64,000 nt of DNA from Martinezella rhizogenes (GCF_000799715.1 NZ_JUHG01000015.1:62001-126000); one strand, 5' to 3'; shown: positions 51,512 to 61,310, counted from the stretch's first letter. The notes: generated by a model not told the origin, from the sequence alone. Numbers and translations are program-made.

Positions 51512-53431
51512 ATGAACGAGCAGCCGCCACGGCAACAGGTTGCCGAGAATAGACTGGATGAGATCGCTGAAGTCCTCGACAGCGCGAACATCATCGTCCA
51601 CGGATTTGATGGTGTGATCAGCCGATGGACGACAGGCTGCGAGCGGCTCTACGGCTGGAGTCGGGAGGAAGCAATCGGTCAAGTTGTTCACGATTTGCTA
51701 TCGACCGTCTTCCCGGAACCTCTCGACGCGATACGCGACAAGATCGCTGGGCAAGTTGAGTGGCAAGGGGAGCTTATTCACCACCGCAAGAACGGCAAGC
51801 AGATTACTATCTCCAGCCGCTGGGTCGTGGCGTCTTCTGTAGATCCGGCCCGGCCGGTCATTGTCCAGACCAACACCGATATCAGCGACTTGAAACGGAT
51901 ACAGGCGGATCTGGCGGAGCGAGAAGCGCATTTGCGGTCAATTCTCGCAACGGTCCCGGAGGCGATGATCGTGATCGACGAAGCCGGTACTATCGGCTCG
52001 TTCAGCTCGGCTGCGGAGAAACTGTTCGGATATTCGGCCGAAGAGGTTTACGGAAAGAATGTTCGCATGCTGATGCCATCGCCGGATCGCGAGGCACATG
52101 ACGGCTATCTCTCGCATTATCTGATCACCGGTGAGCGGCGCATCATCGGTTATGGCCGGGTCGTTAGCGGGCAGCGCAAAGACGGCACGGTTTTTCCGAT
52201 GGAATTGTCGGTCGGCGAGGCAATCGCCAACGGCAAGCGCATCTTTACCGGCTTCGTGCGTGACCTGACCAGCCGCCACAAGATTGAGGAAGAGTTGCGC
52301 CAGTCACAGAAGATGGAGGCCATAGGTCAATTGACCGGAGGCCTGGCCCATGACTTCAACAATCTGCTTACAGTCATCAGCGGCAACCTGGAAATGATCG
52401 AAGCTCGGCTGCAGGATACGAAGCTGCTGTCGCTGGCTTCGGAGGCGCAAGCCGCAGCTGCGGACGGAGCGAAGCTGACCGCGCAACTGCTTGCCTTTGG
52501 CCGCCGCCAGCCTCTCAATCCGAAGCTTATGGACGTCGGCAGGTTCGTCTCCGGTTTTTCCGATCTTTTGCGTCGTACATTGGGCGAGGCGATCGAATTG
52601 CGAACCGTTATTACCGGCTCCGCTAACGAAGCGCTTGTCGACGGCTCACAATTGCAGAACGCTCTCCTCAATCTTGCAATCAACGCACGGGATGCAATGC
52701 CCCGCGGCGGGCTTTTGTCGATCGAGATTTCGCGCCTGCGGCTCGATGCTGACTACGCACGCATGTACCCGGAGGTCCGCACTGGTGAATATGTGTTGAT
52801 TACGGTGACCGATACCGGTGTTGGCATGTCGAGCGAGACAAAGGAACGTGCCTTCGAGCCGTTCTTTACGACAAAGGGGATGGGGGCTGGCACTGGCCTT
52901 GGCCTCAGCATGGTCTATGGCTTTGCCAAGCAATCAGGTGGTCTTGTCCAGCTCTACAGCGAGATTGGCCAGGGGACAAGCATTCGCATCTTCCTGCCAG
53001 CTCAAAAGGCGCCAGCAGCAATCGAACGGGATCGCGTCGATGAGGACAAAAAACCCAATATTCCGAGAGGCTTCGAGCGCATCCTTGTTGTCGAAGACGA
53101 CGCACGCGTTCGTCGCGTCACCGTCTCGCGGCTTCTCGATGCCGGATACAGTGTCGTCGAGGCAAGCAATGGCACCGAGGCTCTGGCCCTTTGTCAGGAG
53201 AATCATGACATCGCATTGTTGTTTACCGATGTCGTGATGCCGGGCAGCATGGCAGGTGACGAACTCGCACATAAAATCCGGGCCATGCGCCCCGAAATCA
53301 AGGTTCTGTTCACCTCAGGCTATGCCGAGCCTACGATAGCCGGGCGAGAGTTAGCAGAAGCTGGCAGTTGGCTGAAGAAGCCCTATACCGCCCGGGAACT
53401 GGCCATCCGCCTGCGCGAACTCCTCGATTGA
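51512..53431 (+). CDS. fixL: Hybrid FixL: heme-PAS oxygen sensor kinase with C-terminal receiver
   Basis: A 639-residue soluble sensor. PAS1 is about 15-130. PAS2 (about 135-255) strongly resembles the FixL heme domain, with the proximal heme ligand candidate His196 (DREAHDGYL) and the conserved Arg216 (IIGYGR) that senses bound oxygen. HisKA has the H-box His280 (GLAHDFNN); the ATPase domain has N-box Asn391 and the DTGVGM box at 434-439. A receiver domain (about 522-637) carries Asp573. Unlike classical FixL of S. meliloti there are no membrane segments and a receiver is fused, matching the hFixL described in R. etli. No FixJ is present in the window. Confidence 0.85.
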   Translation: MNEQPPRQQVAENRLDEIAEVLDSANIIVHGFDGVISRWTTGCERLYGWSREEAIGQVVHDLLSTVFPEPLDAIRDKIAGQVEWQGELIHHRKNGKQITISSRWVVASSVDPARPVIVQTNTDISDLKRIQADLAEREAHLRSILATVPEAMIVIDEAGTIGSFSSAAEKLFGYSAEEVYGKNVRMLMPSPDREAHDGYLSHYLITGERRIIGYGRVVSGQRKDGTVFPMELSVGEAIANGKRIFTGFVRDLTSRHKIEEELRQSQKMEAIGQLTGGLAHDFNNLLTVISGNLEMIEARLQDTKLLSLASEAQAAAADGAKLTAQLLAFGRRQPLNPKLMDVGRFVSGFSDLLRRTLGEAIELRTVITGSANEALVDGSQLQNALLNLAINARDAMPRGGLLSIEISRLRLDADYARMYPEVRTGEYVLITVTDTGVGMSSETKERAFEPFFTTKGMGAGTGLGLSMVYGFAKQSGGLVQLYSEIGQGTSIRIFLPAQKAPAAIERDRVDEDKKPNIPRGFERILVVEDDARVRRVTVSRLLDAGYSVVEASNGTEALALCQENHDIALLFTDVVMPGSMAGDELAHKIRAMRPEIKVLFTSGYAEPTIAGRELAEAGSWLKKPYTARELAIRLRELLD

Positions 53432-53455
53432 TGTCTCTTGTAGACTCCAGATGCT

Positions 53456-54820
53456 TCATACCGCAACGCTATGGCGCCCCTTGGCGATCGCGAGGTAGCG
53501 ATCGAATCGGGAAGCAATGGGGCGAACAAAAGGCCGTCCTTGCGGTTCTACCATAAATACATTGCCGTCGAAGCGGATGAGTTCCTGCTCCTCCTTAGCG
53601 ATGCGCTCGACATCGGCTAGCAAATGGTCGACTTCAATTCCGAAGCTCTGCCGCAGATCGGCGAGGGAGAAGGAAAAGCTGCACATCAGGCTCTCGATCA
53701 GGCTGCCCACGACCCGGTCTGAGATCGAAAGGGCAAAGCCTCGGCTGGTGGCTAGCTCGCCGGCGCTCACCTTGCCGATATAATCTGCGGCAGCGACCGA
53801 ATTCTGGACATAGCCTTGCGGCAGCTTACCGATCGAAGATGCCCCAAACCCGATCAGCGTCTCAGCATCGTCGGTCGTGTATCCCTGGAAATTGCGTCGC
53901 ATCCGTCCATCGCTGGCGGCAGTCGCGAGATCGTCGGTTTCCCTAGCGAAATGATCGATCCCGAGCGCGATATAGCCGGCTTCCGCCAATTGAGCGGCAC
54001 CAAGGCTTGCCATCTCGAACCGCTCGACCGGACTGGGAAGGGTATTTTGATCGATGAGGCTTTGGTGTTTTTTTATCCAGGGAACATGCGCATAGCCGAA
54101 CAGCGCGATACGATCTGGCCGCATCGACACGGCAAGATCGATGGTTCTCCGCAACGTTTCCGTTGTCTGAAGCGGCAAGCCATAGAGGATATCGAGATTG
54201 ATCGAGCCTATGCCCATGTCGCGCAATACGTTCACGATCGCGCGGGTCTGCTCGAAACTTTGCAGTCGATTGATCGCCTTTTGGACGCCGGGATCGAAAT
54301 CCTGAACGCCGAGGCTTGCCCGCGTGATGCCGAAACGGTGCCAGGCCTGGAGTTTGTCATGGTCTGCATTGCGCGGGTCGATCTCGACGCTGATCTCACA
54401 ATCCGTGCCCAGATCGAAAGCGGCATCGAGCTTCGCGCGCAGACTGTCGATGTCGTCAGGCTCGATCACGGTCGGCGAGCCTCCACCAAAATGAATGGCG
54501 CTGACGCGTCGCCGATCTGAAAGGAACCTCGCTACAAGTGCGATCTCCGCCTCAAGTACGCCTAGATAATCGGCGATGGGATCGTAGCGTCGCACCTGCT
54601 TGGTATGACAGCCGCAAAACCAGCAGAGCCGATCGCAAAAGGGCACATGCAGGTAAAGCGAAACGGGTTTGTGTGGATCCGTCTCGCCAAGCCATCTGGC
54701 ATAGCAAGCATTGTCGATGCCATCGTGAAAATGCGGCGCGGTGGGGTAGCTGGTATAGCGCGGTGCGGGCTGAGCATAACGGATAAGCGAACTGGTGAGC
54801 ACGGGAAACGCGTCTTTCAA
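53456..54820 (-). CDS. hemN: Oxygen-independent coproporphyrinogen III oxidase
   Basis: The 454-residue radical SAM enzyme makes protoporphyrinogen without oxygen, for heme synthesis under microaerobiosis. The cluster motif is Cys62-x3-Cys66-x2-Cys69 (CDRLCWFC), and PRYTSYPTAPHFH and HFGGGSPT (about 110-117) are HemN landmarks. The start must be TTG 54820, because an in-frame stop lies just upstream and the next ATG is far inside. It is downstream of cydX on the same strand, separated by a strong hairpin; heme supply for cytochrome bd is an obvious link. Confidence 0.9.
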   Translation of the reverse strand: MKDAFPVLTSSLIRYAQPAPRYTSYPTAPHFHDGIDNACYARWLGETDPHKPVSLYLHVPFCDRLCWFCGCHTKQVRRYDPIADYLGVLEAEIALVARFLSDRRRVSAIHFGGGSPTVIEPDDIDSLRAKLDAAFDLGTDCEISVEIDPRNADHDKLQAWHRFGITRASLGVQDFDPGVQKAINRLQSFEQTRAIVNVLRDMGIGSINLDILYGLPLQTTETLRRTIDLAVSMRPDRIALFGYAHVPWIKKHQSLIDQNTLPSPVERFEMASLGAAQLAEAGYIALGIDHFARETDDLATAASDGRMRRNFQGYTTDDAETLIGFGASSIGKLPQGYVQNSVAAADYIGKVSAGELATSRGFALSISDRVVGSLIESLMCSFSFSLADLRQSFGIEVDHLLADVERIAKEEQELIRFDGNVFMVEPQGRPFVRPIASRFDRYLAIAKGRHSVAV

Positions 54821-54845
54821 TAGATCTGGGGGAGCGATCGGTTAG

Positions 54846-54876
54846 CAGGCGGCCGGGTGGCGTGCCCGGCCGCCTG
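54846..54876 (-). terminator. Strong hairpin between cydX and hemN
   Basis: CAGGCGGCCGGG and CCCGGCCGCCTG form a perfect 12-bp GC-rich stem with a 7-base loop, five bases after the cydX stop. No U-tract follows. It may terminate or protect the cyd message and reduce read-through into hemN. Confidence 0.5.
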
Positions 54877-54880
54877 AGCA

Positions 54881-54994
54881 TTATCCCTGCTTGTTGTTCG
54901 TCGCTCTATCGTCGACGAGTTCGTACCACATCGCGTTGAGGACAGCGAAGGCGGCGGCAAGCGGGAAGCCGAGGAGCCAGGCGAAATACCACAT
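54881..54994 (-). CDS. cydX: CydX, small subunit of cytochrome bd oxidase
   Basis: A 37-residue single-span membrane peptide. It opens MWYFAWLLGFPLAAAFAVLN and continues AMWYE, the pattern of CydX/CbdX peptides that stabilise the bd oxidase. AAGGAG sits upstream of the ATG. It starts 22 bases after the cydB stop on the same strand, as in many cydABX operons. It is easily missed because of its size. Confidence 0.88.
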   Translation of the reverse strand: MWYFAWLLGFPLAAAFAVLNAMWYELVDDRATNNKQG

Positions 54995-55016
54995 GTTCTT
55001 TCTCCTTGTATGGGGT

Positions 55017-56171
55017 TCAGTAGGCGTGTCCGTTCTTGTCGTTGACCGTCTGGGCGTCGACCTTGCCCCACAGCACCCGATAGACCCAGGTGGTGTAGAG
55101 AAGGATGATCGGGAGGAAGATCAGCACTGCGACCAGCATGACGAATAGTGTCATGTGGCTTGAGGACGCGTCCCAGACCGTGAGGCTGGAGCGCGGGTCG
55201 AGCGAAGAAGGCAGGATAAACGGGAACATCGAGACGCCGACCGTCGAGATGATGCCGAAGATGGCGAGCTTGCTGAAGAGCAGCGGCGCGAGTTCGCGGC
55301 CGGCAAGCATCGACAGCAGCGTGGCGACGGCACCAATGAAGCCGAAGATTGGAGCGACCATCATCCACGGATGGCTACCGTAATTTGCGAACCAGGCACC
55401 GGCACTATGATCGACCGTCTTCAAGAGTGGATTGGACGGACCGATCGGATTGATTTGGCTGGTAATGCGATAACCGTCGATTCCATACCAAAGAGCGAGG
55501 CCACCAAGGGCAAAAAGCACGACCGTCGCAAGCGCTGCCAGACTGCCGTAACGGCGTGCTCTTTCCGCGACATCGCCGCTCGTCTTCAGTTGCAGCCACG
55601 CGGCGCCATGCATGGTGAGCATGGCGACGGAGAGAAGGCCGCAAAGCAGAGCATAGGGGTTGAGCAGGCCGAAGAACGAGCCTTCATAGTAGATCCGCAT
55701 ATCGTCGGCGAAACGGAAGGGCACGCCCTGCAGCACATTGCCGACTGCCACGCCGAAGATCAGCGAGGGAACGAAGCCGCCGATGAACAACGCCCAATCC
55801 CAGCCTGCCTTCCAGCGAGCGCTCTCGCGCTTTGATCGGTATTTGAAGGCCACTGGCCGCAGAATGAGAGCGAAGAGGATCGCGAACATCGCCAGATAGA
55901 AACCGGAGAAGGAGACTGCGTAGAGCGGCGGCCAGGCGGCGAAGATGGCGCCGCCGCCAAGCAGCAGCCAAACTTGGTTACCCTCCCAGGTCGGGCCGAT
56001 CGAATTGATGGCAATGCGCCGCTCGGTGTCCGTCTTGGAGACGAACGGAAGCAACGTACCGACGCCGAGGTCGAAGCCGCCGGTCACGGCAAAGCCGATC
56101 AGCAGCACTCCGAGCAGCAGCCACCAGATGATGCGAAGAGTCTCGTAGTCGATCAATTCATGAAGGATCAT
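55017..56171 (-). CDS. cydB: Cytochrome bd ubiquinol oxidase subunit II
   Basis: A 384-residue membrane protein with about eight hydrophobic spans. FAVTGGFDLGVGTLLPF (about 22-38) and GPTWEGNQVWLLLGGGAIFA (about 54-73) are the family's best-known stretches. ATG 56171 (MILHELIDYE) is chosen; the frame is open upstream but overlaps cydA there. It pairs with CydA to form the high-affinity terminal oxidase used at low oxygen. Confidence 0.93.
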   Translation of the reverse strand: MILHELIDYETLRIIWWLLLGVLLIGFAVTGGFDLGVGTLLPFVSKTDTERRIAINSIGPTWEGNQVWLLLGGGAIFAAWPPLYAVSFSGFYLAMFAILFALILRPVAFKYRSKRESARWKAGWDWALFIGGFVPSLIFGVAVGNVLQGVPFRFADDMRIYYEGSFFGLLNPYALLCGLLSVAMLTMHGAAWLQLKTSGDVAERARRYGSLAALATVVLFALGGLALWYGIDGYRITSQINPIGPSNPLLKTVDHSAGAWFANYGSHPWMMVAPIFGFIGAVATLLSMLAGRELAPLLFSKLAIFGIISTVGVSMFPFILPSSLDPRSSLTVWDASSSHMTLFVMLVAVLIFLPIILLYTTWVYRVLWGKVDAQTVNDKNGHAY

Positions 56172-56176
56172 GGTGG

Positions 56177-57778
56177 TTACTCCGCAGCGGGAATGAGGGT
56201 TTCTGAAATCAGACCGGCTTCCGGTTCGCCGTCCGGTTCCGGACCCTTGCGAATGCCCTTCACCATCAGGCTCATTTCGATGACGATCAGCGCCGTATAG
56301 ATCGCCGCAAAGCCGAGCAGGGTGATCAGGACACTGCCGGCCCCGAGATTGGAAACGGCAGCAGCAGTCGGCAATACGCCTTCGATGACCCACGGCTGAC
56401 GGCCGAACTCGGCAACGATCCAGCCGAATTCGATAGCGACCCAGGGAAGTGGAATGGCAAAGACAGCGATGCGCAGCAGCAGTGGATAGCGATCGAGCTG
56501 ACGGCGGGCCGAAAGCCAGAAAAAGGTCGCCGTCAGCAGAATGAAGAACAGGCCGAGCCCGACCATGATGCGAAAGGACCAGAAGAGCGTCGGCACATGG
56601 GGAATGGTATCGCGCGCCGCCTGAGCGATCTGCGCCTCCGTCGCCTGCCGGGGATCGTCGACATAGCGCTTCAGCAGCAGAGCATAGCCGAGCTCATGGC
56701 CGATATCCTCGAAAGAGGAGCGTGCCTGCTCGGCGGCTGGGTCCTGTGCTGCGGTACCGGCGGCGGTCGATTGGGCGGCGCGGATCTTCATCAGCGCATC
56801 ATAGGCCTTGATGCCGTCGCGGATGCGGGTCTCCGCCTGCTTTTCGAGCTGGTTGATACCGGGAATTTCCGTCGTCAGCGAGCGGGTGCCGACCAGACCC
56901 ATGGCCCAGGGGATATGCACGGCATAATGGGTTTCTCGTCCCTGCTGATCCGGAAAGCCGAAGGCAGTGAAGGCGGCGGGCGGCGGCTCGGTTTCCCACA
57001 TGGCCTCGATCGCCGCGAGCTTCATCTTCTGATGCTCGGTCGACAGATAACCGCTCTCGTCGCCGAGAACGACGACCGAAAGGGCCGAGGCCAGGCCGAA
57101 GGAGGCGGCAACCGTCATCGAGCGCTTGGCGATCTCGATATGCCGGCCTTTCAACATATACCAGGCGGAGACGCCAAGCACGAAGATGGAAGCGCAGACG
57201 TAGCCTGCCGATACGGTGTGAACGAATTTCGCCTGGGCGACCGGATTGAAGACCACATCGTAGAAACTGGTGATCTCCATACGCATGGTCTGCGGGTTGA
57301 GCGCCGAGCCGATCGGGTTCTGCATCCACCCATTGGCGATCAGGATCCATAGAGCCGAGAAATTGGAACCGAGCGCGACGGCCCAGGTCGCCACCAGATG
57401 TCCGACCTTGGAGAGCTTTTCCCAGCCGAAAAAGAACAGGCCGACGAAGGTTGCCTCCAGAAAGAAGGCCATCAGCCCTTCGATCGCCAGCGGTGCACCG
57501 AAAATGTCTCCGACATAATAGCTGTAATAGCTCCAGTTCATGCCGAACTGGAACTCCATGACGATGCCGGTGGCGACACCGAGCACGAAGTTGATGCCGA
57601 ACAGCGTACCCCAAAACTTCGTCATCTGCCGCCAGATCTGACGACCGGTCATGACATAGGTGGTCTCCATGATGGCAAGCAGCACGGAAAGGCCGAGCGT
57701 CAAGGGTACGAACAGAAAATGATAGAGCGCCGTCATGGCGAACTGCAGGCGCGATAGCGCGACGATATCGAGTTCCAT
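56177..57778 (-). CDS. cydA: Cytochrome bd ubiquinol oxidase subunit I
   Basis: The 533-residue subunit carries hemes b558, b595 and d. His20 (ALYHFLFVPLTLG) is a heme ligand candidate, FVHTVSAGY holds the second, and FRIMVGLG the Met ligand. The GRQPW motif (EFGRQPWVIEG) near the quinol site is intact, and the Q-loop is of the long type. AGAAAGAC precedes the ATG. It lies 81 bases after cydC and five bases before cydB in one operon. Confidence 0.94.
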   Translation of the reverse strand: MELDIVALSRLQFAMTALYHFLFVPLTLGLSVLLAIMETTYVMTGRQIWRQMTKFWGTLFGINFVLGVATGIVMEFQFGMNWSYYSYYVGDIFGAPLAIEGLMAFFLEATFVGLFFFGWEKLSKVGHLVATWAVALGSNFSALWILIANGWMQNPIGSALNPQTMRMEITSFYDVVFNPVAQAKFVHTVSAGYVCASIFVLGVSAWYMLKGRHIEIAKRSMTVAASFGLASALSVVVLGDESGYLSTEHQKMKLAAIEAMWETEPPPAAFTAFGFPDQQGRETHYAVHIPWAMGLVGTRSLTTEIPGINQLEKQAETRIRDGIKAYDALMKIRAAQSTAAGTAAQDPAAEQARSSFEDIGHELGYALLLKRYVDDPRQATEAQIAQAARDTIPHVPTLFWSFRIMVGLGLFFILLTATFFWLSARRQLDRYPLLLRIAVFAIPLPWVAIEFGWIVAEFGRQPWVIEGVLPTAAAVSNLGAGSVLITLLGFAAIYTALIVIEMSLMVKGIRKGPEPDGEPEAGLISETLIPAAE

Positions 57779-57859
57779 AGTCTTTCTCCCACGCCCCTGA
57801 GGGTGTTTGATGCACCGCAGCCTTGAACGGCCTTGGCTATGATTGATCGGTCAGACGTC

Positions 57860-59548
57860 TCAGTCCTGCCTCAGCCGGGCGAGTGCTGCGTCAAATTCGG
57901 TTTCTCCCCGCCGAGCCGTAGCGACGATGCGGCCCTTGTCGAGAACGACGATCTGGTGGGCGATCTCGGCTTCCCGGCGAATATGCGTGGCGATCACCAG
58001 CGAACGGCCGCGGGTACGACTGGCAAGGCGCCGCATGACATCCCGTCCGGTTTCGCGGTCAAGGCCTTCGGTCGGCTCATCGAGCAGCCAGAGTTTGGTG
58101 CCGCGCAGGAACAGGCGGGCAAGTGCTAAGCGACGGGATTGTCCACCTGACAGGCCAAGCCCGCCTTCGCCGAGGCGCGTGTCGATGCCTTTCGGCAGGG
58201 CCTGTATGTCTGCAAGCAGGCCAGCGTCCGCAAGTGTGTCACTCAGCGTCTCGTCACTTGCTTCCGGGGCAGCGAGACGCAAGTTATCCCGCAGACTGTC
58301 CTGGAAAAGCTCCGTGCGCTGGGTCAGCATCGCGGTCGTCACGGTTTCGACCGTGCCGCTTTCGGCGGCGTGTTCGCCGGCGAGAATGGCAAACAGGGTC
58401 GATTTTCCCGCTCCGCTTGGGCCGATCACCGCGAGATGCTCGCCCAGCGCCAGCGAAAGTGTGATGCCTTCAAGCGAAGCCACTGCCGCTCCCTCATATC
58501 GGGCGGAAACGCTGAAGAGACGAACGGCCAGACCGCCCGGCGGCATCTGATGTGCGGGAGAGTGAGAAACCTGTACCAGACGCGGTGAAAGCCGGCGGGC
58601 AGCAAGTATGGTGCGGCCGAGTTCCAGTGCTCCACGACGCAGCCCTGCAAAGGGTTCGAGCGCAGCGAGTGCCATCAGTAGACCACAGGCGGCGACCGGT
58701 GCACCGATAATGCCGCGTTCGGCCAGCGAGGTAACGGTCAGTAAAGTGCCGGACAGCAACGCCGCAGAAGCGAGGCCGAAACCGATGGTAACTCCGCTTT
58801 CAATCCGGTTCAGTATGTCGTCTGCCTCGCTCAGACGGCGATCGGCGGCGGCAATCGCCGTACATTGCGCCTGCAGCCTGTTGGCCATGACGAGTTCCAT
58901 CTGTCCTGCGACGAGATCGATAGCACGCGAGCGCAGCGCCTCGATTGCGTGCGCCCGTCGCCGTGCGGGTTTCAGGGCCAAGCGTCCCGCAAGAGCCGGA
59001 ATGCCGAGACCGGCAGCGATGAGCCATAGGCCCGCGAGCAGGCCGAAGGGGACCGAGAGCAGCATCAGCGCGATGCTGACTGCCAGGCCCGAGACAATGG
59101 CGACAGTGGCCGGCACCAGAACGCGCAAATAAAGGGAATCGAGCGCGTCGATATCCGCCGTCAGCCGGAAAAGGAGCTTGGCCGGCCTGTGCATCAATAT
59201 CGCTGCTGCCCCGGGTGCTGCCCAACCGCGAAACAGATTTTCGCGTAGCGCCGCAAGCAGGCCGAGCGTCGCATCATGGGTGGTCAGTCGTTCGCCGTAG
59301 CGCGCGCCAGTGCGAAGGATCGCCAACAGCCTGATACCGGCCGACGGAGCAAAGACATCGAAGGTGATCGCTGCTGCCGTCAGGCCGGCAAGCGAAGCAG
59401 CTGTAATGAACCAACCCGAGAGCCCGAGCAAGGCGATGCCGGCAAGCACAGTGAGGGCTGACAGCAGTGCGCCGAGCAACAATGCGCGTTTACACCCCGC
59501 CAGGAAAAACCGACAGATGGGATAAAGAGCGGAGAATGTCGACGTCAT
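57860..59548 (-). CDS. cydC: CydC, ABC transporter required for cytochrome bd assembly
   Basis: A 562-residue fused membrane and ATPase protein with about six spans in residues 1-310 and an NBD after that (Walker A GPSGAGKST, signature LSGGQSRRLALARL, Walker B LWLLDEPTEGLD). With CydD it forms a heterodimeric exporter of glutathione/cysteine, or as proposed more recently a heme transporter, needed for bd oxidase maturation. Its ATG overlaps the cydD stop (ATGA). Confidence 0.9.
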   Translation of the reverse strand: MTSTFSALYPICRFFLAGCKRALLLGALLSALTVLAGIALLGLSGWFITAASLAGLTAAAITFDVFAPSAGIRLLAILRTGARYGERLTTHDATLGLLAALRENLFRGWAAPGAAAILMHRPAKLLFRLTADIDALDSLYLRVLVPATVAIVSGLAVSIALMLLSVPFGLLAGLWLIAAGLGIPALAGRLALKPARRRAHAIEALRSRAIDLVAGQMELVMANRLQAQCTAIAAADRRLSEADDILNRIESGVTIGFGLASAALLSGTLLTVTSLAERGIIGAPVAACGLLMALAALEPFAGLRRGALELGRTILAARRLSPRLVQVSHSPAHQMPPGGLAVRLFSVSARYEGAAVASLEGITLSLALGEHLAVIGPSGAGKSTLFAILAGEHAAESGTVETVTTAMLTQRTELFQDSLRDNLRLAAPEASDETLSDTLADAGLLADIQALPKGIDTRLGEGGLGLSGGQSRRLALARLFLRGTKLWLLDEPTEGLDRETGRDVMRRLASRTRGRSLVIATHIRREAEIAHQIVVLDKGRIVATARRGETEFDAALARLRQD

Positions 59549-61305
59549 GCCGCTTCCTCCCGGACCGATGCGTCGATATGGATGACCCGACCCATTCTTG
59601 CTGCAAGAACCGGATCATGGGTGGCAACAACGAGCGTCCGTCCGCGAGCAACCGCCAACAATGCATCGGTGATATCGCGTGCGGTTTCGGTGTCGAGATG
59701 CGCGGTCGGCTCGTCCGCAAGGATAATGTCGATATGCGGGGTCGCGGCGGCGCGGGCAATCGCCAGCCGGAGGGCCTCGCCGCCCGACAGGCCCGACCCG
59801 CCTTCGCCGATCGACGCCGTGCCGCGCTGGGTTGCGACCCGCCGCAGACGGGCGAGATCGATCGCTTGTTGTACTGCATGCGGACTGACTTCGGGGCGAC
59901 CAAGCGTGATGTTGCTGTTCATCGTGCCGGCAAAAATATGCGGTCGCTGACCGATCCAGGCCATGCGCCGTCGTAGTGCGGACGCGGAAATATCATCAAG
60001 CCGCTGCCCGCCGACATGGATCATACCGCTCTCTGGAGGAACAAGACCTGCAATCAACGACAGCATGGTCGTCTTGCCCACGCCGCTTTCTCCCAGAAGA
60101 GCCACATGCTCACCGGCTGCGATTGCTAGGCTGAAATCATCGAAAACAGGCATTCGTTCGGGCTGATGCCGGAAACGGAGCCGACTGATATTGATTGACG
60201 GTAATGTATGATCACGGCTGGTTTCCGCCGTGTTTTCATCGCGCCAACCGGGCAGCATCATCCCAGTACCGAACAGTGCATCGAGAGCGTCCAGGGCTGC
60301 TTCTCCGGCTGCCCGGTCGTGCCAGACTGCCGACAGTTCGCGCAACGGCTCGAAGAAGCTTGGAGCCAGCAGGAGAATGAACAGACCGTGGGTCAGGCTC
60401 AATCTGCCGGACCATGTGCCGACATCGATGGCGCCGAGCAGATTGAAGCCGACATAGACGGCCATTGCGGCAACGCCCAGCGCGGCAAACAGCTCCAACA
60501 CTGCGGAGGATAGGAAGGCTATTTTGAGCACGGCCATGGTGCGGATTTTGAGCAGTTCGGCATCGGACCGCAGCCGCAAGGCGGTACGATCGACGGCGCC
60601 GAGCGCGCGAATGGTGGCAAGGCCGCGCAGTCGGTCGAGGAGAAAAGCATTGAGCCCGCCGGTCTCGGCCAGTTGCTTTTCGCTTGCCGCCTTGGCTCGC
60701 CAGCCGATCAAGGCCATGAACACAGGGATCAGCGGCGCCGTGAAGAGCAGAATGAGGGCTGCAACCCAGGAGACTGGCGTAACGCAGATGAATATGGCCA
60801 GTGGGACGGCGCTTGCCTTCAGCTGCGCCGGCCGGAAACGAGCAAGATAGGGCACGATGGTTTCAGCCTGCTCGGCGATCAGGCTGGCGGCAAAGCCGGA
60901 TGCCGGACGATTGCTGTCCATTGGCGAGCGGGCGGAAAGGGCTGTAACGGCAATCTCGCGCCGCCGGCTCAGTTCGGCGCGCGCCGCCCGAAAGGCCAAA
61001 CGTCCGCCAAGCGCGTCCAGCCCGGCACGGAGGGCGCCAAGCACAAAGACGAGCAGCGCCGGTATCGCCGTTGCGGTTATGCTGTGTCCATCAGCGATCA
61101 CACCTATTCCACTGGCAAGCAAGGCTGCTTGAGGAATCCAGAGGAGAGACGCTAGGGTCTGCACGAGAGCGGCCCTTGACAGCTTGGCGGGCATTGTCCT
61201 TGGCGACCGGTAGCTTATGGATGCCGGTTGGATCGACCTGTCGGTGACCTCGGTCTCCACCTGTCCACCGACTTCCGATCCCGTATCGAAGAAAGCGCTG
61301 GTCAT
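59545..61305 (-). CDS. cydD: CydD, ABC transporter required for cytochrome bd assembly
   Basis: A 586-residue partner of CydC: about six membrane spans (about 45-340) and an NBD with Walker A GESGVGKTT, signature LSGGEALRLAIARA and Walker B IILADEPTAHLD. ATG 61305 follows AGAGGTAGGCAC and lies five bases after the stop of a short upstream frame (61311-61433); an ATG at 61194 is an alternative start. The order cydDCABX is that of other alphaproteobacteria. The FixK box at 61564-61577 is the likely promoter element for the whole unit. Confidence 0.9.
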   Translation of the reverse strand: MTSAFFDTGSEVGGQVETEVTDRSIQPASISYRSPRTMPAKLSRAALVQTLASLLWIPQAALLASGIGVIADGHSITATAIPALLVFVLGALRAGLDALGGRLAFRAARAELSRRREIAVTALSARSPMDSNRPASGFAASLIAEQAETIVPYLARFRPAQLKASAVPLAIFICVTPVSWVAALILLFTAPLIPVFMALIGWRAKAASEKQLAETGGLNAFLLDRLRGLATIRALGAVDRTALRLRSDAELLKIRTMAVLKIAFLSSAVLELFAALGVAAMAVYVGFNLLGAIDVGTWSGRLSLTHGLFILLLAPSFFEPLRELSAVWHDRAAGEAALDALDALFGTGMMLPGWRDENTAETSRDHTLPSINISRLRFRHQPERMPVFDDFSLAIAAGEHVALLGESGVGKTTMLSLIAGLVPPESGMIHVGGQRLDDISASALRRRMAWIGQRPHIFAGTMNSNITLGRPEVSPHAVQQAIDLARLRRVATQRGTASIGEGGSGLSGGEALRLAIARAAATPHIDIILADEPTAHLDTETARDITDALLAVARGRTLVVATHDPVLAARMGRVIHIDASVREEAA

Positions 61306-61310
61306 CGTGC

